Made by a program: the position numbers and the translations under genes. Below the pieces are notes generated by a model that saw only the letters and a list, made by a program, of their open reading frames with translations, did no database searches and had not been told where the DNA came from. Positions 1 through 7,143 of a DNA stretch of 8,975 bases are shown here, in pieces. The stretch comes from Treponema sp. GTDB taxonomy: Bacteria; Spirochaetota; Spirochaetia; Treponematales; Breznakiellaceae. The stretch is from the NCBI GenBank assembly GCA_031284105.1, contig JAITAN010000214.1, positions 1 through 8,975 on the forward strand, in the 5' to 3' direction. How positions within the stretch are numbered: the stretch's first letter is position 1; each line of letters starts with the position of its first letter.

Positions 1-2
1 GC

Positions 3-2369
3 GGTACGCAGGAGATGCCAGAAAAACCCGCCGGATTGAAAGAGGTAGCTACCTTTCAGATATCCCAGCGCCCCCATGTGGTGGCAGGACGGGTCGGCGG
101 GCGGCAGGTCGGACCCCGCCCTCAGGATAACCGCCGTGCTCCAGGGAGGAAGGACGAGGGCGTTGCCGGAAAGGGCATCCAGCAGGGAAACCGCAACGGA
201 AAGCCTTTCGAGCGTTCTGCCGGCGGCGCGTCCGGTACCGCTACTCCCGGTAATTGGCGCGGTACCAAAAACAACGGCGGCTTTTCCCGGCAAGGTAAAC
301 CCGGGGATCAGCGCAGCGGTACGCAGGGAAACCGGATGGGCGCTCAGCGTACAGGCGGTTTCGGCGTACGCGGCGATAATCGTGGCGTAAGACCTATGGG
401 CGGAAGGCCTGTGGGTGGAAGACCTATGGGCGGAAGCCAGCGGCCGGGGATCGGTATGCCGACCGCTGTCCCGCCGCCGATTGACGGAAAAGGCGCAATA
501 AAACGTACGTTTAAGGCTAAGAAACCGGTTTATGTACGCAAAAATAAAGAAGAAGAGAGGGCGGAGAAACTCCATCAGACAAAAAAGAAGATACTCCACA
601 TTGCAAATTCGGTGCCGAAGTTTATTGAAATCATGGAAGCTATTTCCGTGTCGGAACTGGCAAAGAAGATGAACCTTCGTGCAGCGGACTTAATTGCAAA
701 GCTCTTGGCCATGGGGCAGATGTTTACCATAAACCAGCAGATAGACGCCGATACCGCGACATTACTGGCAGCGGAGTACGGGGCCGAAGTGAAGATCGTA
801 AACCTGTATGATGAAACGGTTATAGAAAGCAAGGAAGATAATGAATCTGATTTAGAACCCCGCCCGCCTGTGGTAACCGTCATGGGACACGTTGACCACG
901 GGAAAACCAAGCTCCTTGACGCCATCCGCAGCACGGATGTTGTTACGGGGGAATTCGGCGGCATTACCCAGCATATTGGAGCGTACACGGTTGAAACGCC
1001 GGAGGGCAGCAAGATTACCTTTCTTGATACGCCCGGACACGAGGCGTTTACCCGTATGCGCGCGCGGGGAGCGCAGGTTACGGATATTGTGGTGCTGGTG
1101 GTTGCCGCAGACGATGGGGTTATGCCCCAGACCGTAGAAGCCATCAACCACGCAAAGGAAGCGAACGTTCCTATCATCGTTGCGGTGAATAAGATCGACA
1201 AACCCGAAGCCAATCCTGACCGCGTAAAGACCCAGCTCTCCGATTACGGACTTCAGCCCGAAGAATGGGGAGGGCAGACCATGTTTGTCGAGATTTCCGC
1301 GCTCAAGAAACAGGGTATAGATAAGCTTGTTGAAGCGATCCTTCTTGAAGCGGAAATCTTGGAACTCAAGGCGAATTACAACCGCTACGCCGAAGGCAAG
1401 GTGCTTGAATCCCGCATCGATCCGGGGCGTGGAACGGTAGCTACGGTTCTGGTGGAACGCGGCACGCTCAAGATAGGCGATTCTTTTGTTGCCGGCATTT
1501 GGCCCGGACGGGTGCGTTCCCTCTACAACGACAAGGGGCATAAGGTTAGCAATGCCTGTCCTGCGGTACCCATCGAAGTAACCGGCTTTAATGAGGGCAT
1601 CCCCAATGCGGGCGATCCCTTCCAAGTGGTCGAAGATGAACGCTTTGCTCGCGATATTTCCGCAAAACGCAAGGAGCTGAAACGCTTTGAAGATGCGAAA
1701 AGCGTCAAGAAGATCACGCTTGAAAACCTCCATGATACCATCAGCGAAGGTGAAATTCAGGAACTCAAGGTCATCATTAAGTCGGACGTGCAGGGAGCCG
1801 CGGAGGCGCTCCGCTCAAGCCTTGAAAAACTCTCCACCAAGGAAGTACGGCTTAGCGTTATTCAGGCACTGCCGGGCGCAATCAACGAGGGAGACGTGGA
1901 GCTTGCCAGCGCATCAAAAGCTATTCTTATTGGTTTCAATGTGCGTCCTGTGCCTAAGGCAAAAGCCCTGGCCGATCAGGAGCGCGTGGATATCCGTAGG
2001 TACAATATTATTTTCAAGGCTGTGGAAGAAATACAGCAGGCTATGGAAGGCTTGTTAAAGCCCGATCTGAAAGAAGAAGCGCTTGGCACCGCAGAGGTGC
2101 GAAATACGTTCAAAACTCCGAAATTCGGTACCATTGCCGGTTGTTTCGTGCTTACCGGACTGATCAAACGGAATTCACGTATCCACATTATCAGGGACAA
2201 TGTTGAAATCCACACCGGAAAGATAGGGTCTTTGCGCCGTTTCAAGGATGACGTGAAGGAAGTTGCCGCAGGTTTTGAGTGCGGTTTGGGCATAGATGGT
2301 TTTAACGATATTCAAGTAAACGATCAGTTTGAAATCTTTGAAATGGTTGAAGTTGCTCGGAAATTGTAA
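3..2369 (+). CDS. infB: Translation initiation factor IF-2 (5' end outside window)
   Basis: IF-2 is the cytoplasmic GTPase that brings initiator fMet-tRNA to the 30S subunit and promotes 50S joining. Counting from the Met codon at 15, residues 1-160 are Gly/Arg/Pro-rich and low in complexity. An IF2_N helical domain spans about 210-260. The G domain has GHVDHGKT at 291-298, DTPGH at 338-342, NKID at 392-395 and SAL at 428-430. Beta-barrel domain II, IF-2 domain III and the C-terminal fMet-tRNA-binding domain follow, ending at TAA 2367-2369. The frame is open to the window edge. The Met at 15 has AGGAG directly against it, with no spacing, and the preceding codons (Gly-Thr-Gln) repeat a motif found again inside the low-complexity region at 318. 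The true start is therefore almost certainly upstream. Lys follows GKT where Ser or Thr is more usual. Family assignment is certain. Confidence 0.98.
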   Translation, partial: GTQEMPEKPAGLKEVATFQISQRPHVVAGRVGGRQVGPRPQDNRRAPGRKDEGVAGKGIQQGNRNGKPFERSAGGASGTATPGNWRGTKNNGGFSRQGKPGDQRSGTQGNRMGAQRTGGFGVRGDNRGVRPMGGRPVGGRPMGGSQRPGIGMPTAVPPPIDGKGAIKRTFKAKKPVYVRKNKEEERAEKLHQTKKKILHIANSVPKFIEIMEAISVSELAKKMNLRAADLIAKLLAMGQMFTINQQIDADTATLLAAEYGAEVKIVNLYDETVIESKEDNESDLEPRPPVVTVMGHVDHGKTKLLDAIRSTDVVTGEFGGITQHIGAYTVETPEGSKITFLDTPGHEAFTRMRARGAQVTDIVVLVVAADDGVMPQTVEAINHAKEANVPIIVAVNKIDKPEANPDRVKTQLSDYGLQPEEWGGQTMFVEISALKKQGIDKLVEAILLEAEILELKANYNRYAEGKVLESRIDPGRGTVATVLVERGTLKIGDSFVAGIWPGRVRSLYNDKGHKVSNACPAVPIEVTGFNEGIPNAGDPFQVVEDERFARDISAKRKELKRFEDAKSVKKITLENLHDTISEGEIQELKVIIKSDVQGAAEALRSSLEKLSTKEVRLSVIQALPGAINEGDVELASASKAILIGFNVRPVPKAKALADQERVDIRRYNIIFKAVEEIQQAMEGLLKPDLKEEALGTAEVRNTFKTPKFGTIAGCFVLTGLIKRNSRIHIIRDNVEIHTGKIGSLRRFKDDVKEVAAGFECGLGIDGFNDIQVNDQFEIFEMVEVARKL
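389..436 (+). repeat. Short in-frame repeat in the IF-2 N-terminal extension
   Basis: An 18-nt sequence, AAGACCTATGGGCGGAAG, occurs at 389-406 and again at 419-436. The 30-bp period is ten codons. A diverged copy lies between them. Together they encode an Arg-Pro-Met/Val-Gly-Gly ladder at about residues 126-140. It is part of a longer Gly/Arg-rich tract and probably expands or contracts by slippage. Confidence 0.75.
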
Positions 2370-2375
2370 CGGAAA

Positions 2376-2392
2376 CCCGCCTCTGCGGCGGG
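2376..2392 (+). terminator. GC hairpin just after infB (weak terminator candidate)
   Basis: CCCGCC (2376-2381) pairs with GGCGGG (2387-2392) around a 5-nt loop, seven bases after the infB stop codon. No T-tract follows, so it is not a standard intrinsic terminator. It may instead protect the mRNA 3' end or slow polymerase. The pairing is seen directly; the function is inferred. Confidence 0.35.
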
Positions 2393-2399
2393 ACTGCGG

Positions 2400-2557
2400 T
2401 GCGGATCCTTCTCATTTCGTACAGCGCGTGCAGAATTTCCTTAAAAGGCGTGTATATACTCGTCCCGGCTTACCCCACATTCCCTGGCCATCTTCGTAAC
2501 CGTGTACTCGTCCCTGATACCGCCGTACGAAAAATGCTTCGATAAAATTCTTTTTTC
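2400..2557 (-). pseudogene. Possible frameshifted relic of a helix-turn-helix protein
   Basis: On the minus strand, the frame open from 2557 down to a stop at 2441-2443 reads TKMARECGVSRDEYIHAF near its end. The Ala-x3-Gly-Val-Ser-Arg spacing is that of a helix-turn-helix motif. Deleting one T from the TTTT run just before the stop lets the frame continue with FKEILHALYEMRRIR, which is plausible helix. The shape loosely recalls small antidote-type HTH proteins such as HigA relatives. There is no start codon with a Shine-Dalgarno sequence, and the stretch is short. It may be a chance match, so confidence is low. Confidence 0.18.
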
Positions 2558-2558
2558 C

Positions 2559-2564
2559 TATAAT
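2559..2564 (+). promoter_or_regulatory. Candidate -10 box for the leader ORF and SPOR gene
   Basis: A perfect TATAAT lies about 60 bases before the leader-ORF start and would put transcription start near 2571, giving a leader of about 50 nt. No good TTGACA-like box sits 16-18 bases upstream, so it is either weak or activator-dependent. The call rests on the -10 match and its position alone. Confidence 0.35.
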
Positions 2565-2622
2565 ACCCTTTCCCTTGATCGTAGGTTTAACGTCCTGTCC
2601 ATTCAAGCGGAGGGAATTCGGT

Positions 2623-2703
2623 ATGCAACCTGTAAAAATGGCGGACTATTGGCGGGAAATCTTTAGACTTACGGTTTCTTTGCCGATAAAGAGAACAGTA
2701 TGA
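2623..2703 (+). CDS. 26-codon leader ORF overlapping the SPOR gene start
   Basis: This small ORF runs from ATG 2623 to TGA 2701-2703 and encodes 26 residues, beginning MQPVKMADYW and ending PIKRTV. GGAGGG (2609-2614) lies eight bases before the ATG, which is a strong ribosome binding site. Its stop overlaps the next gene's start as ATGA, with the ATG at 2700. The downstream gene has only a poor AAAGAG-like sequence of its own. The likely role is therefore translational coupling: ribosomes that terminate here re-start on the SPOR gene. The peptide is basic with an amphipathic stretch and has no recognisable domain. Whether it has a function of its own is unknown. The arrangement is seen directly; the coupling is inferred. 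Confidence 0.5.
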   Translation: MQPVKMADYWREIFRLTVSLPIKRTV

Positions 2704-4076
2704 AGTCAGTTTTCAAGTTGGCTGCCATTGTAGTAATTTATTTCTTCACTATCGGTGTACTTATCGGAGCTTCTATATGGGAAGGATCAGCAAAGGTTGC
2801 GCCTGTTGGCGTCTTGCTTGCTACCGGTTATTATGCGGCAACCAATGCTTTTCCAAAAAATACTGTGATAATTGTTACGAATCTTGAAAATGGTAAAACC
2901 ACTCGAGTTACTGTTACCGCAACATTAGATAATTCCAGTTATTCTAGTTTTTTGATACTTCTTTCCAAAGAGGCTGCCGATGCTATAGCCCTGCCTGAAA
3001 GTTATCCGGGCAGGGTACGTATAATGGAAGCTATTGATCCGGTAACAATGCTTTCTCCTCTGGAAAATAAAATTTCAAATGGTGATCCCGACTATGATCC
3101 AATGGCCCTGATCAATTCAGACCGGCGGAATTCTCAGGTACCGGTTGTTCCTGAAAATGCGCCTTCTTCTGAGGAAAGCCCCTCTTCCAATGCGGTAGTA
3201 ACTACTCCCGATAATTACGAATCACCGCTTGCAGCCGGCGATGGAACGAACGAAGGCACTCCACCGGGTCCGTCTGAAGAAACCGCTCCTGCTGTTGCAA
3301 GGGTAAGCGAGCCGGCGCCAATCGAAGCGCCGTCCACTGCGGCGGCTGGTGTTGCACCCGAAGAACACCCGCCGCCGGTTCCTCCGCCGATTCCGTCGCC
3401 GATTCCTATTGAAAAAGACTCTCTTGCTCTTGCAGAAGACGGTGAGCGGGCGCCAATCGAAGCGCCGTCCGCTGCGGCTGGTGTTGCACTCGAAGAGCAG
3501 CCGCCGCCGGTTCCTCCGCCGATTCCGTCGCCGGTTCCTATTGAAGAAGACTCTCTTGCTCTTGCAGAAGATGGCGAGTCGGCGCCAATCGAAGCGCCTG
3601 CGGTTAATTTGGGCGATTATAATCTTGTTCTTGTTCCAGCGGAGAGGCGTGTGCCGGAAGGAAAGGATGTTATTATTTCTAGCGATGAACAGGTTACGCC
3701 TATATCTGAACGTCAAGAACAGAAACAAGATCTGGATCCGGCTAGTTTTATCCCTGCTATTGAAGATGATGCCGCGATTGCGGCGGCTCAAGCACAAAAT
3801 AGTACGCATATGAGCTTTTCGGTGCCGATAATTACCACTATGGAAAAGAGTATGTATTACGTGCAGTTGCGATCTTACGGCAAACCTGAATTAGTGGAAA
3901 GTGAACTGGTGAAAGTTGGAAAACAACACAATGTATCCGTGCAGGTAACGGAAGTATCCGGCAGACGGCTTTATCGTATCCTTATTGGTCCGGTAAGCCG
4001 TAGTGAAAGCGACCAACTATTGCAACAGTATAAGGCAAGAGGTTGGAACGATGCCTTTGTCTGGCTTGGAAAATGA
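2700..4076 (+). CDS. Membrane-anchored RlpA-like barrel and SPOR-domain envelope protein
   Basis: This is a 458-residue envelope protein. A hydrophobic segment at residues 7-27 is a signal anchor or signal peptide; there is no lipobox Cys. Residues about 37-110 match the RlpA double-psi beta-barrel (VTNLENG at 59-65, LSKEAADAI at 88-96). The catalytic DRGP motif of RlpA transglycosylases is replaced by TLDNSS, so activity is unlikely. Residues about 140-330 are a Pro/Glu-rich, TonB-like linker containing two 45-residue repeats. Residues about 386-457 are a SPOR domain (YYVQLRSYG at 386-394, LYRILIGPV in the middle), a fold that binds peptidoglycan stripped of stem peptides, usually at division sites. 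A role in cell-wall or septal organisation in the periplasm is inferred. Only one start fits: the frame is closed at 2664 and no other ATG follows it. Translation is probably coupled to the overlapping leader ORF. Confidence 0.92.
   Translation: MKSVFKLAAIVVIYFFTIGVLIGASIWEGSAKVAPVGVLLATGYYAATNAFPKNTVIIVTNLENGKTTRVTVTATLDNSSYSSFLILLSKEAADAIALPESYPGRVRIMEAIDPVTMLSPLENKISNGDPDYDPMALINSDRRNSQVPVVPENAPSSEESPSSNAVVTTPDNYESPLAAGDGTNEGTPPGPSEETAPAVARVSEPAPIEAPSTAAAGVAPEEHPPPVPPPIPSPIPIEKDSLALAEDGERAPIEAPSAAAGVALEEQPPPVPPPIPSPVPIEEDSLALAEDGESAPIEAPAVNLGDYNLVLVPAERRVPEGKDVIISSDEQVTPISERQEQKQDLDPASFIPAIEDDAAIAAAQAQNSTHMSFSVPIITTMEKSMYYVQLRSYGKPELVESELVKVGKQHNVSVQVTEVSGRRLYRILIGPVSRSESDQLLQQYKARGWNDAFVWLGK
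3315..3599 (+). repeat. Tandem proline-rich coding repeats (2 full copies and a stub)
   Basis: Copy 1 covers 3315-3449 (135 bp), copy 2 covers 3450-3581 (132 bp, one Ala codon fewer), and a stub encoding APIEAP covers 3582-3599. Each unit runs APIEAP, then an Ala-rich stretch, then PPPVPPPIPSP, then an acidic DSLALAEDGE tail. The near-identity at DNA level points to recent duplication or active slippage. The protein segment would be a stiff spacer between the barrel and the SPOR domain. Confidence 0.9.
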
Positions 4077-4085
4077 TTTTATACA

Positions 4086-4106
4086 AAAGAGGCTTTCCCA
4101 AGCCTT
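4086..4106 (-). terminator. Hairpin with T-rich tail on the minus strand
   Basis: AGGCTT (4090-4095) pairs with AAGCCT (4100-4105) around a TCCC loop. Read on the minus strand, the stem is followed by CTTTTGT; on the plus strand no T-tract follows. It could therefore stop secA transcripts that read through the small gene from the opposite direction. The stem is seen; the direction and use are inferred. Confidence 0.3.
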
Positions 4107-4129
4107 CAGCTTGTGAGAAGAATTTTACA

Positions 4130-4152
4130 TATAATCCGTAATTTGGAGGAGG
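4130..4152 (+). promoter_or_regulatory. -10 box and strong Shine-Dalgarno sequence of the 50-codon gene
   Basis: TATAAT (4130-4135) is a perfect -10 box. Transcription would start near 4142, giving a leader of about 17 nt containing GGAGGAGG (4145-4152), six bases before the ATG at 4159. The -35 region is poor. The Shine-Dalgarno sequence is among the strongest in the window and decides the start of the small gene. Confidence 0.45.
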
Positions 4153-4158
4153 AAGAAT

Positions 4159-4311
4159 ATGTCGGCAAAAGAGCTGGTAGCTCACCTTGTGTCCGTTTTA
4201 CCGGAGACATTGAATTTCGAAGAAATTTTAGAAGCGCTTTCGATGATTTATAGTGATCGACGTGTGCTTGAAGACAATACGCCGCCCAAAAACCCAAGCG
4301 TAGCGGCATAA
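4159..4311 (+). CDS. Hypothetical 50-residue protein
   Basis: The ORF runs from ATG 4159 to TAA 4309-4311 and encodes 50 residues starting MSAKELVAHL. It is supported by an eight-base Shine-Dalgarno match at ideal spacing, its own TATAAT box, and its fit in the gap between the SPOR gene and the secA 3' end. The sequence suggests two amphipathic helices (about residues 2-14 and 19-32, the second containing NFEEILEAL), an acidic-basic middle, and a Pro/Asn-rich tail. It has no Cys, no signal peptide and no membrane segment. I do not recognise the family. The LPETLNFEEILEAL segment has the flavour of small antitoxin helices, but no toxin lies nearby and this is not a basis for a function. Confidence 0.6.
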   Translation: MSAKELVAHLVSVLPETLNFEEILEALSMIYSDRRVLEDNTPPKNPSVAA

Positions 4312-4320
4312 ATACCGTAT

Positions 4321-4357
4321 ACCCGGCGACCCACACAAAAGCCGGGGGTGTTTGTGT
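4321..4357 (+). terminator. Overlapping hairpins between small gene and secA ends
   Basis: Two pairings are possible and exclude each other. CCCGGC (4322-4327) can pair with GCCGGG (4341-4346). Alternatively ACACAAA (4333-4339) can pair with TTTGTGT (4351-4357), followed by TTA. This lies just after the small gene's stop and 20 bases beyond the secA stop, so it probably ends one or both convergent transcripts. On the minus strand no clear T-tract follows. The pairings are seen; the function is inferred. Confidence 0.45.
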
Positions 4358-4376
4358 TTATATCTGTGGTAATTAT

Positions 4377-7136
4377 CTAGCGTCCATGACATTGCTTGTA
4401 TTTTTTGCCTGAACCACAGGGACATAGATCGTTGCGTCCGACTTTGGGTTGGGTACGTACCACAGTAACCGCAGCGCCTTCCGGCACGTTGCCGCGGGTC
4501 CGGTTTTCGCCATTCGCCGTTCCCTTGACGCCGGCAAAAGCACCCATGTTACCGTGGCTTGCCGATTGGGCGGAACCCACCGTTTTAACGGCGCGTTCCG
4601 CCCCGATATGTATGTGTACAAGGTGTGTACGCGAGGCGATTTCTTCCCGTATCTGATCTATCATGGTGTCGAATATCTGAAAACCTTCGATTTTGTATTC
4701 GGTAAGCGGATTTTTTTGTGCATAGCTCCGTAAATATACCGCCTCCCGCAACGCTTCCATATTTTCAAGATGATCAAGCCAGCGTTTGTCTATTGAAGTA
4801 AGGTACTGCATACGGATAAAGGCGTTAAAGTTGTCTTCACCTACCAGCGCAATCTTATCGGTAATATCCTTCTGCAAGTCTTCGTTGATGTTCGCTTCAA
4901 GCTGTTCGGGAGCCGTTTTCACCGCTCCTTCTATGTCAAGCTCAAGTCCAAATTTAATTTTGAGGTACTCGGATAAGTGTTTTACCGCCCCAAGCGTATC
5001 ATGGCGCAAGGAAGCTTTGAAATCATCAATAGCTGTTGCGACCATATCGGACGTAGCATCATTCACCCGCTTTTTAAGGTCTGTATCTAAAAGAATCGCG
5101 TCCCGCTGCTCGTAGATGAACTTGCGCTGCTGGTTAAGAACGTCATCATATTCCAACAGGTGCTTGCGGATTTCAAAGTTACGCTCCTCCACTTTCTTTT
5201 GGGCCTGCTCTATGCTCCTGTTAAGCCACGGGTGTTCAAGCGGTTCACTCTTGAGGGTTTCATCCGAGCTCATAAGTCGCGTCATCAGGTTTTTCATGCG
5301 TTCGCCGCCGAAAAGCCGCATCAATTCATCATCCATGGAAATAAAGAATTTCGACCGACCGGGATCGCCCTGCCGCCCAGACCGTCCGCGGAGCTGGTTG
5401 TCAATACGCCGGCTTTCATGGCGTTCCGTACCGATGACGTACAAACCGCCAAGCGATTTGACTTCTTCGTAATCTTTCAACCACTTCTTGTATTCATCTG
5501 CGTAAATTTCCGCGTATTTTTCTGGGCTTGTTTCGGTACCCGCGCGTTTGTGGGCGCGGTGTTCAGGGCTGCCGCCCAGTTTAATGTCGGTACCGCGTCC
5601 CGCCATATTAGTGGCTATAGTTACCGCATTCTTTGCGCCCGCCTCCGCAATGATAAGCGCCTCGCGCGCGTGGTTTTTCGCATTAAGCACTTCATGCCTG
5701 ATACCGCGCCGTGTGAGCATGGCATCGAGTTTTTCGGATTTTTCGATGGACACGGTACCGATGAGCATGGGCTGCCCCTTTTTATGAACGGCGGCGATCT
5801 CATCATAAAGCGCATCGAATTTGTCTTTTTCGGTCAAATAAATAGCGTCGTTTTCATCCTGCCGCGCCACAGGAAGGTTTGTAGGAATAACCATCACGTC
5901 CAATTTATAGATTTTGCTGAACTCAACGGCTTCGGTATCCGCGGTACCGGTCATACCGGAAATCTTTGTATAAAGTCTGAAATAGTTCTGAAAGGTAATA
6001 GTCGCTAGTGTACGGTTACGCCGGGCTATTTTGATACGCTCTTTCGCCTCAATCGCCTGATGAAGCCCGTCTGAATACCGGCGTCCATGTAAAATACGTC
6101 CGGTAAACTCGTCCACAATCTGCACCTGTCCATCCTGAACCACATACTCGGTATCAAGGTGAAAGAGTTTATGCGCGCGTAGCGCCTGTGTAAAGTAGTG
6201 AATATACTCGAAATTTTCCTCATCAACAATAGCCCCCTTGATAAGTCCGCGTTTTTGAAGCAAACCTTCAATTTTTGTAAGACCATCATTGGTAAAAGAA
6301 ACGTTTTTGTTTTTCTCGTTTAGTTTATAATCGCCGATAACTTCTTCGCTTTGAGTTTCGTCAGGATAATCGCCGTTATCTTTTTTTTTCACTTCTTCAA
6401 GCGAGCCTACCAGCCTGTCCACTTCGGCAAATTTGAATGTATCGTCTTCCGCGGAACCGGAAATAATGAGCGGGGTACGGGCTTCGTCAATCAGGATCGA
6501 GTCGATTTCATCAACAATACAAAAATTGTGCCCGCGCTGTACCCGCTGTTCAAGGGATGGACACATGTTGTCGCGGAGATAATCAAAGCCGAATTCGTTG
6601 TTGGTACCGTACGTGATGTCCGCGGCGTAGTTTTCCTTACGCCGCGCATTGTCCATATCTGAAAGAATCGTACCGACCGTAAGCCCCAAATAGGTAAATA
6701 TGGGTCTCATCCAGTCGGCATCCCGCCCTGCAAGGTAATCATTCACCGTAACAACATGGATACCCTTGCCCGGGATGGCGTTAAGGTACGTTGCGGCAAC
6801 GCTCATAAGAGTCTTGCCTTCACCCGTTTTCATCTCAACGATTTTTCCCTGATGAAGCACAATGGAGCCGAGAACCTGCACATCGTAGGGACGCTCTCCC
6901 AAGGTACGGCGGGCGGCTTCGCGGGCTAGGGCGAAGGCTTCAGGCAGAAGATCGTCAAGGCTTTCACCTTTATTGTAACGCTCACGGAAAATAGTAGTTA
7001 TATTGGGGAATTCTTCAGCAGGAAGGCTTGCTGCCCATGCTTCTTTTTCATTAACTGCGTGTAATATAGGTAATAGTTTTTTCAGATCCCGTTCATGTTG
7101 GGAGCCGAACAGCACTTTAACAATTTTCTCTAGCAT
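4377..7136 (-). CDS. secA: Preprotein translocase ATPase SecA
   Basis: SecA is the motor that pushes unfolded preproteins through SecYEG in the inner membrane. At 919 residues it is full length for the family. The first nucleotide-binding fold has the Walker A motif MKTGEGKT at residues 102-109 and Walker B VDEID at 208-212. The preprotein cross-linking region follows, then GMTGTADTEAVEF and NMAGRGTDIKLGG, then the second ATPase fold with QLRGRSGRQGDPG and FISMDDELMRLFGG. Helical scaffold and wing domains come next. The C-terminus is a linker plus a zinc site, Cys905-x-Cys907-x8-Cys916-His917, which binds SecB or phospholipid in other bacteria. The start at 7136 matches the typical MLEKI...HERDLKKLLP N-terminus. 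No Shine-Dalgarno sequence precedes it. The gene is convergent with the 50-codon gene and divergent from the CsoR-like gene. No key residue is missing. Confidence 0.99.
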   Translation of the reverse strand: MLEKIVKVLFGSQHERDLKKLLPILHAVNEKEAWAASLPAEEFPNITTIFRERYNKGESLDDLLPEAFALAREAARRTLGERPYDVQVLGSIVLHQGKIVEMKTGEGKTLMSVAATYLNAIPGKGIHVVTVNDYLAGRDADWMRPIFTYLGLTVGTILSDMDNARRKENYAADITYGTNNEFGFDYLRDNMCPSLEQRVQRGHNFCIVDEIDSILIDEARTPLIISGSAEDDTFKFAEVDRLVGSLEEVKKKDNGDYPDETQSEEVIGDYKLNEKNKNVSFTNDGLTKIEGLLQKRGLIKGAIVDEENFEYIHYFTQALRAHKLFHLDTEYVVQDGQVQIVDEFTGRILHGRRYSDGLHQAIEAKERIKIARRNRTLATITFQNYFRLYTKISGMTGTADTEAVEFSKIYKLDVMVIPTNLPVARQDENDAIYLTEKDKFDALYDEIAAVHKKGQPMLIGTVSIEKSEKLDAMLTRRGIRHEVLNAKNHAREALIIAEAGAKNAVTIATNMAGRGTDIKLGGSPEHRAHKRAGTETSPEKYAEIYADEYKKWLKDYEEVKSLGGLYVIGTERHESRRIDNQLRGRSGRQGDPGRSKFFISMDDELMRLFGGERMKNLMTRLMSSDETLKSEPLEHPWLNRSIEQAQKKVEERNFEIRKHLLEYDDVLNQQRKFIYEQRDAILLDTDLKKRVNDATSDMVATAIDDFKASLRHDTLGAVKHLSEYLKIKFGLELDIEGAVKTAPEQLEANINEDLQKDITDKIALVGEDNFNAFIRMQYLTSIDKRWLDHLENMEALREAVYLRSYAQKNPLTEYKIEGFQIFDTMIDQIREEIASRTHLVHIHIGAERAVKTVGSAQSASHGNMGAFAGVKGTANGENRTRGNVPEGAAVTVVRTQPKVGRNDLCPCGSGKKYKQCHGR

Positions 7137-7143
7137 ACTTTAT

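Noticed and set aside
575..1733. Long minus-strand ORFs across infB
   Set aside because: Antisense shadows of the conserved IF-2 G domain and domain II, with no ribosome sites.
2412..2606. 64-residue minus-strand ORF with a Cys-x2-Cys near its end
   Set aside because: No Shine-Dalgarno sequence, no recognisable domain, and the alternative minus frame is the one with an HTH-like motif.
3222..3813. Long Arg-rich ORFs on both strands inside the SPOR gene
   Set aside because: They are out-of-frame readings of the proline-rich GC-rich repeats; the Arg/Leu runs arise from the repeated CCG/CGG codons.
5160..6008. 282-residue plus-strand ORF opposite secA
   Set aside because: Antisense shadow; the secA reading frame on the other strand contains all conserved motifs.
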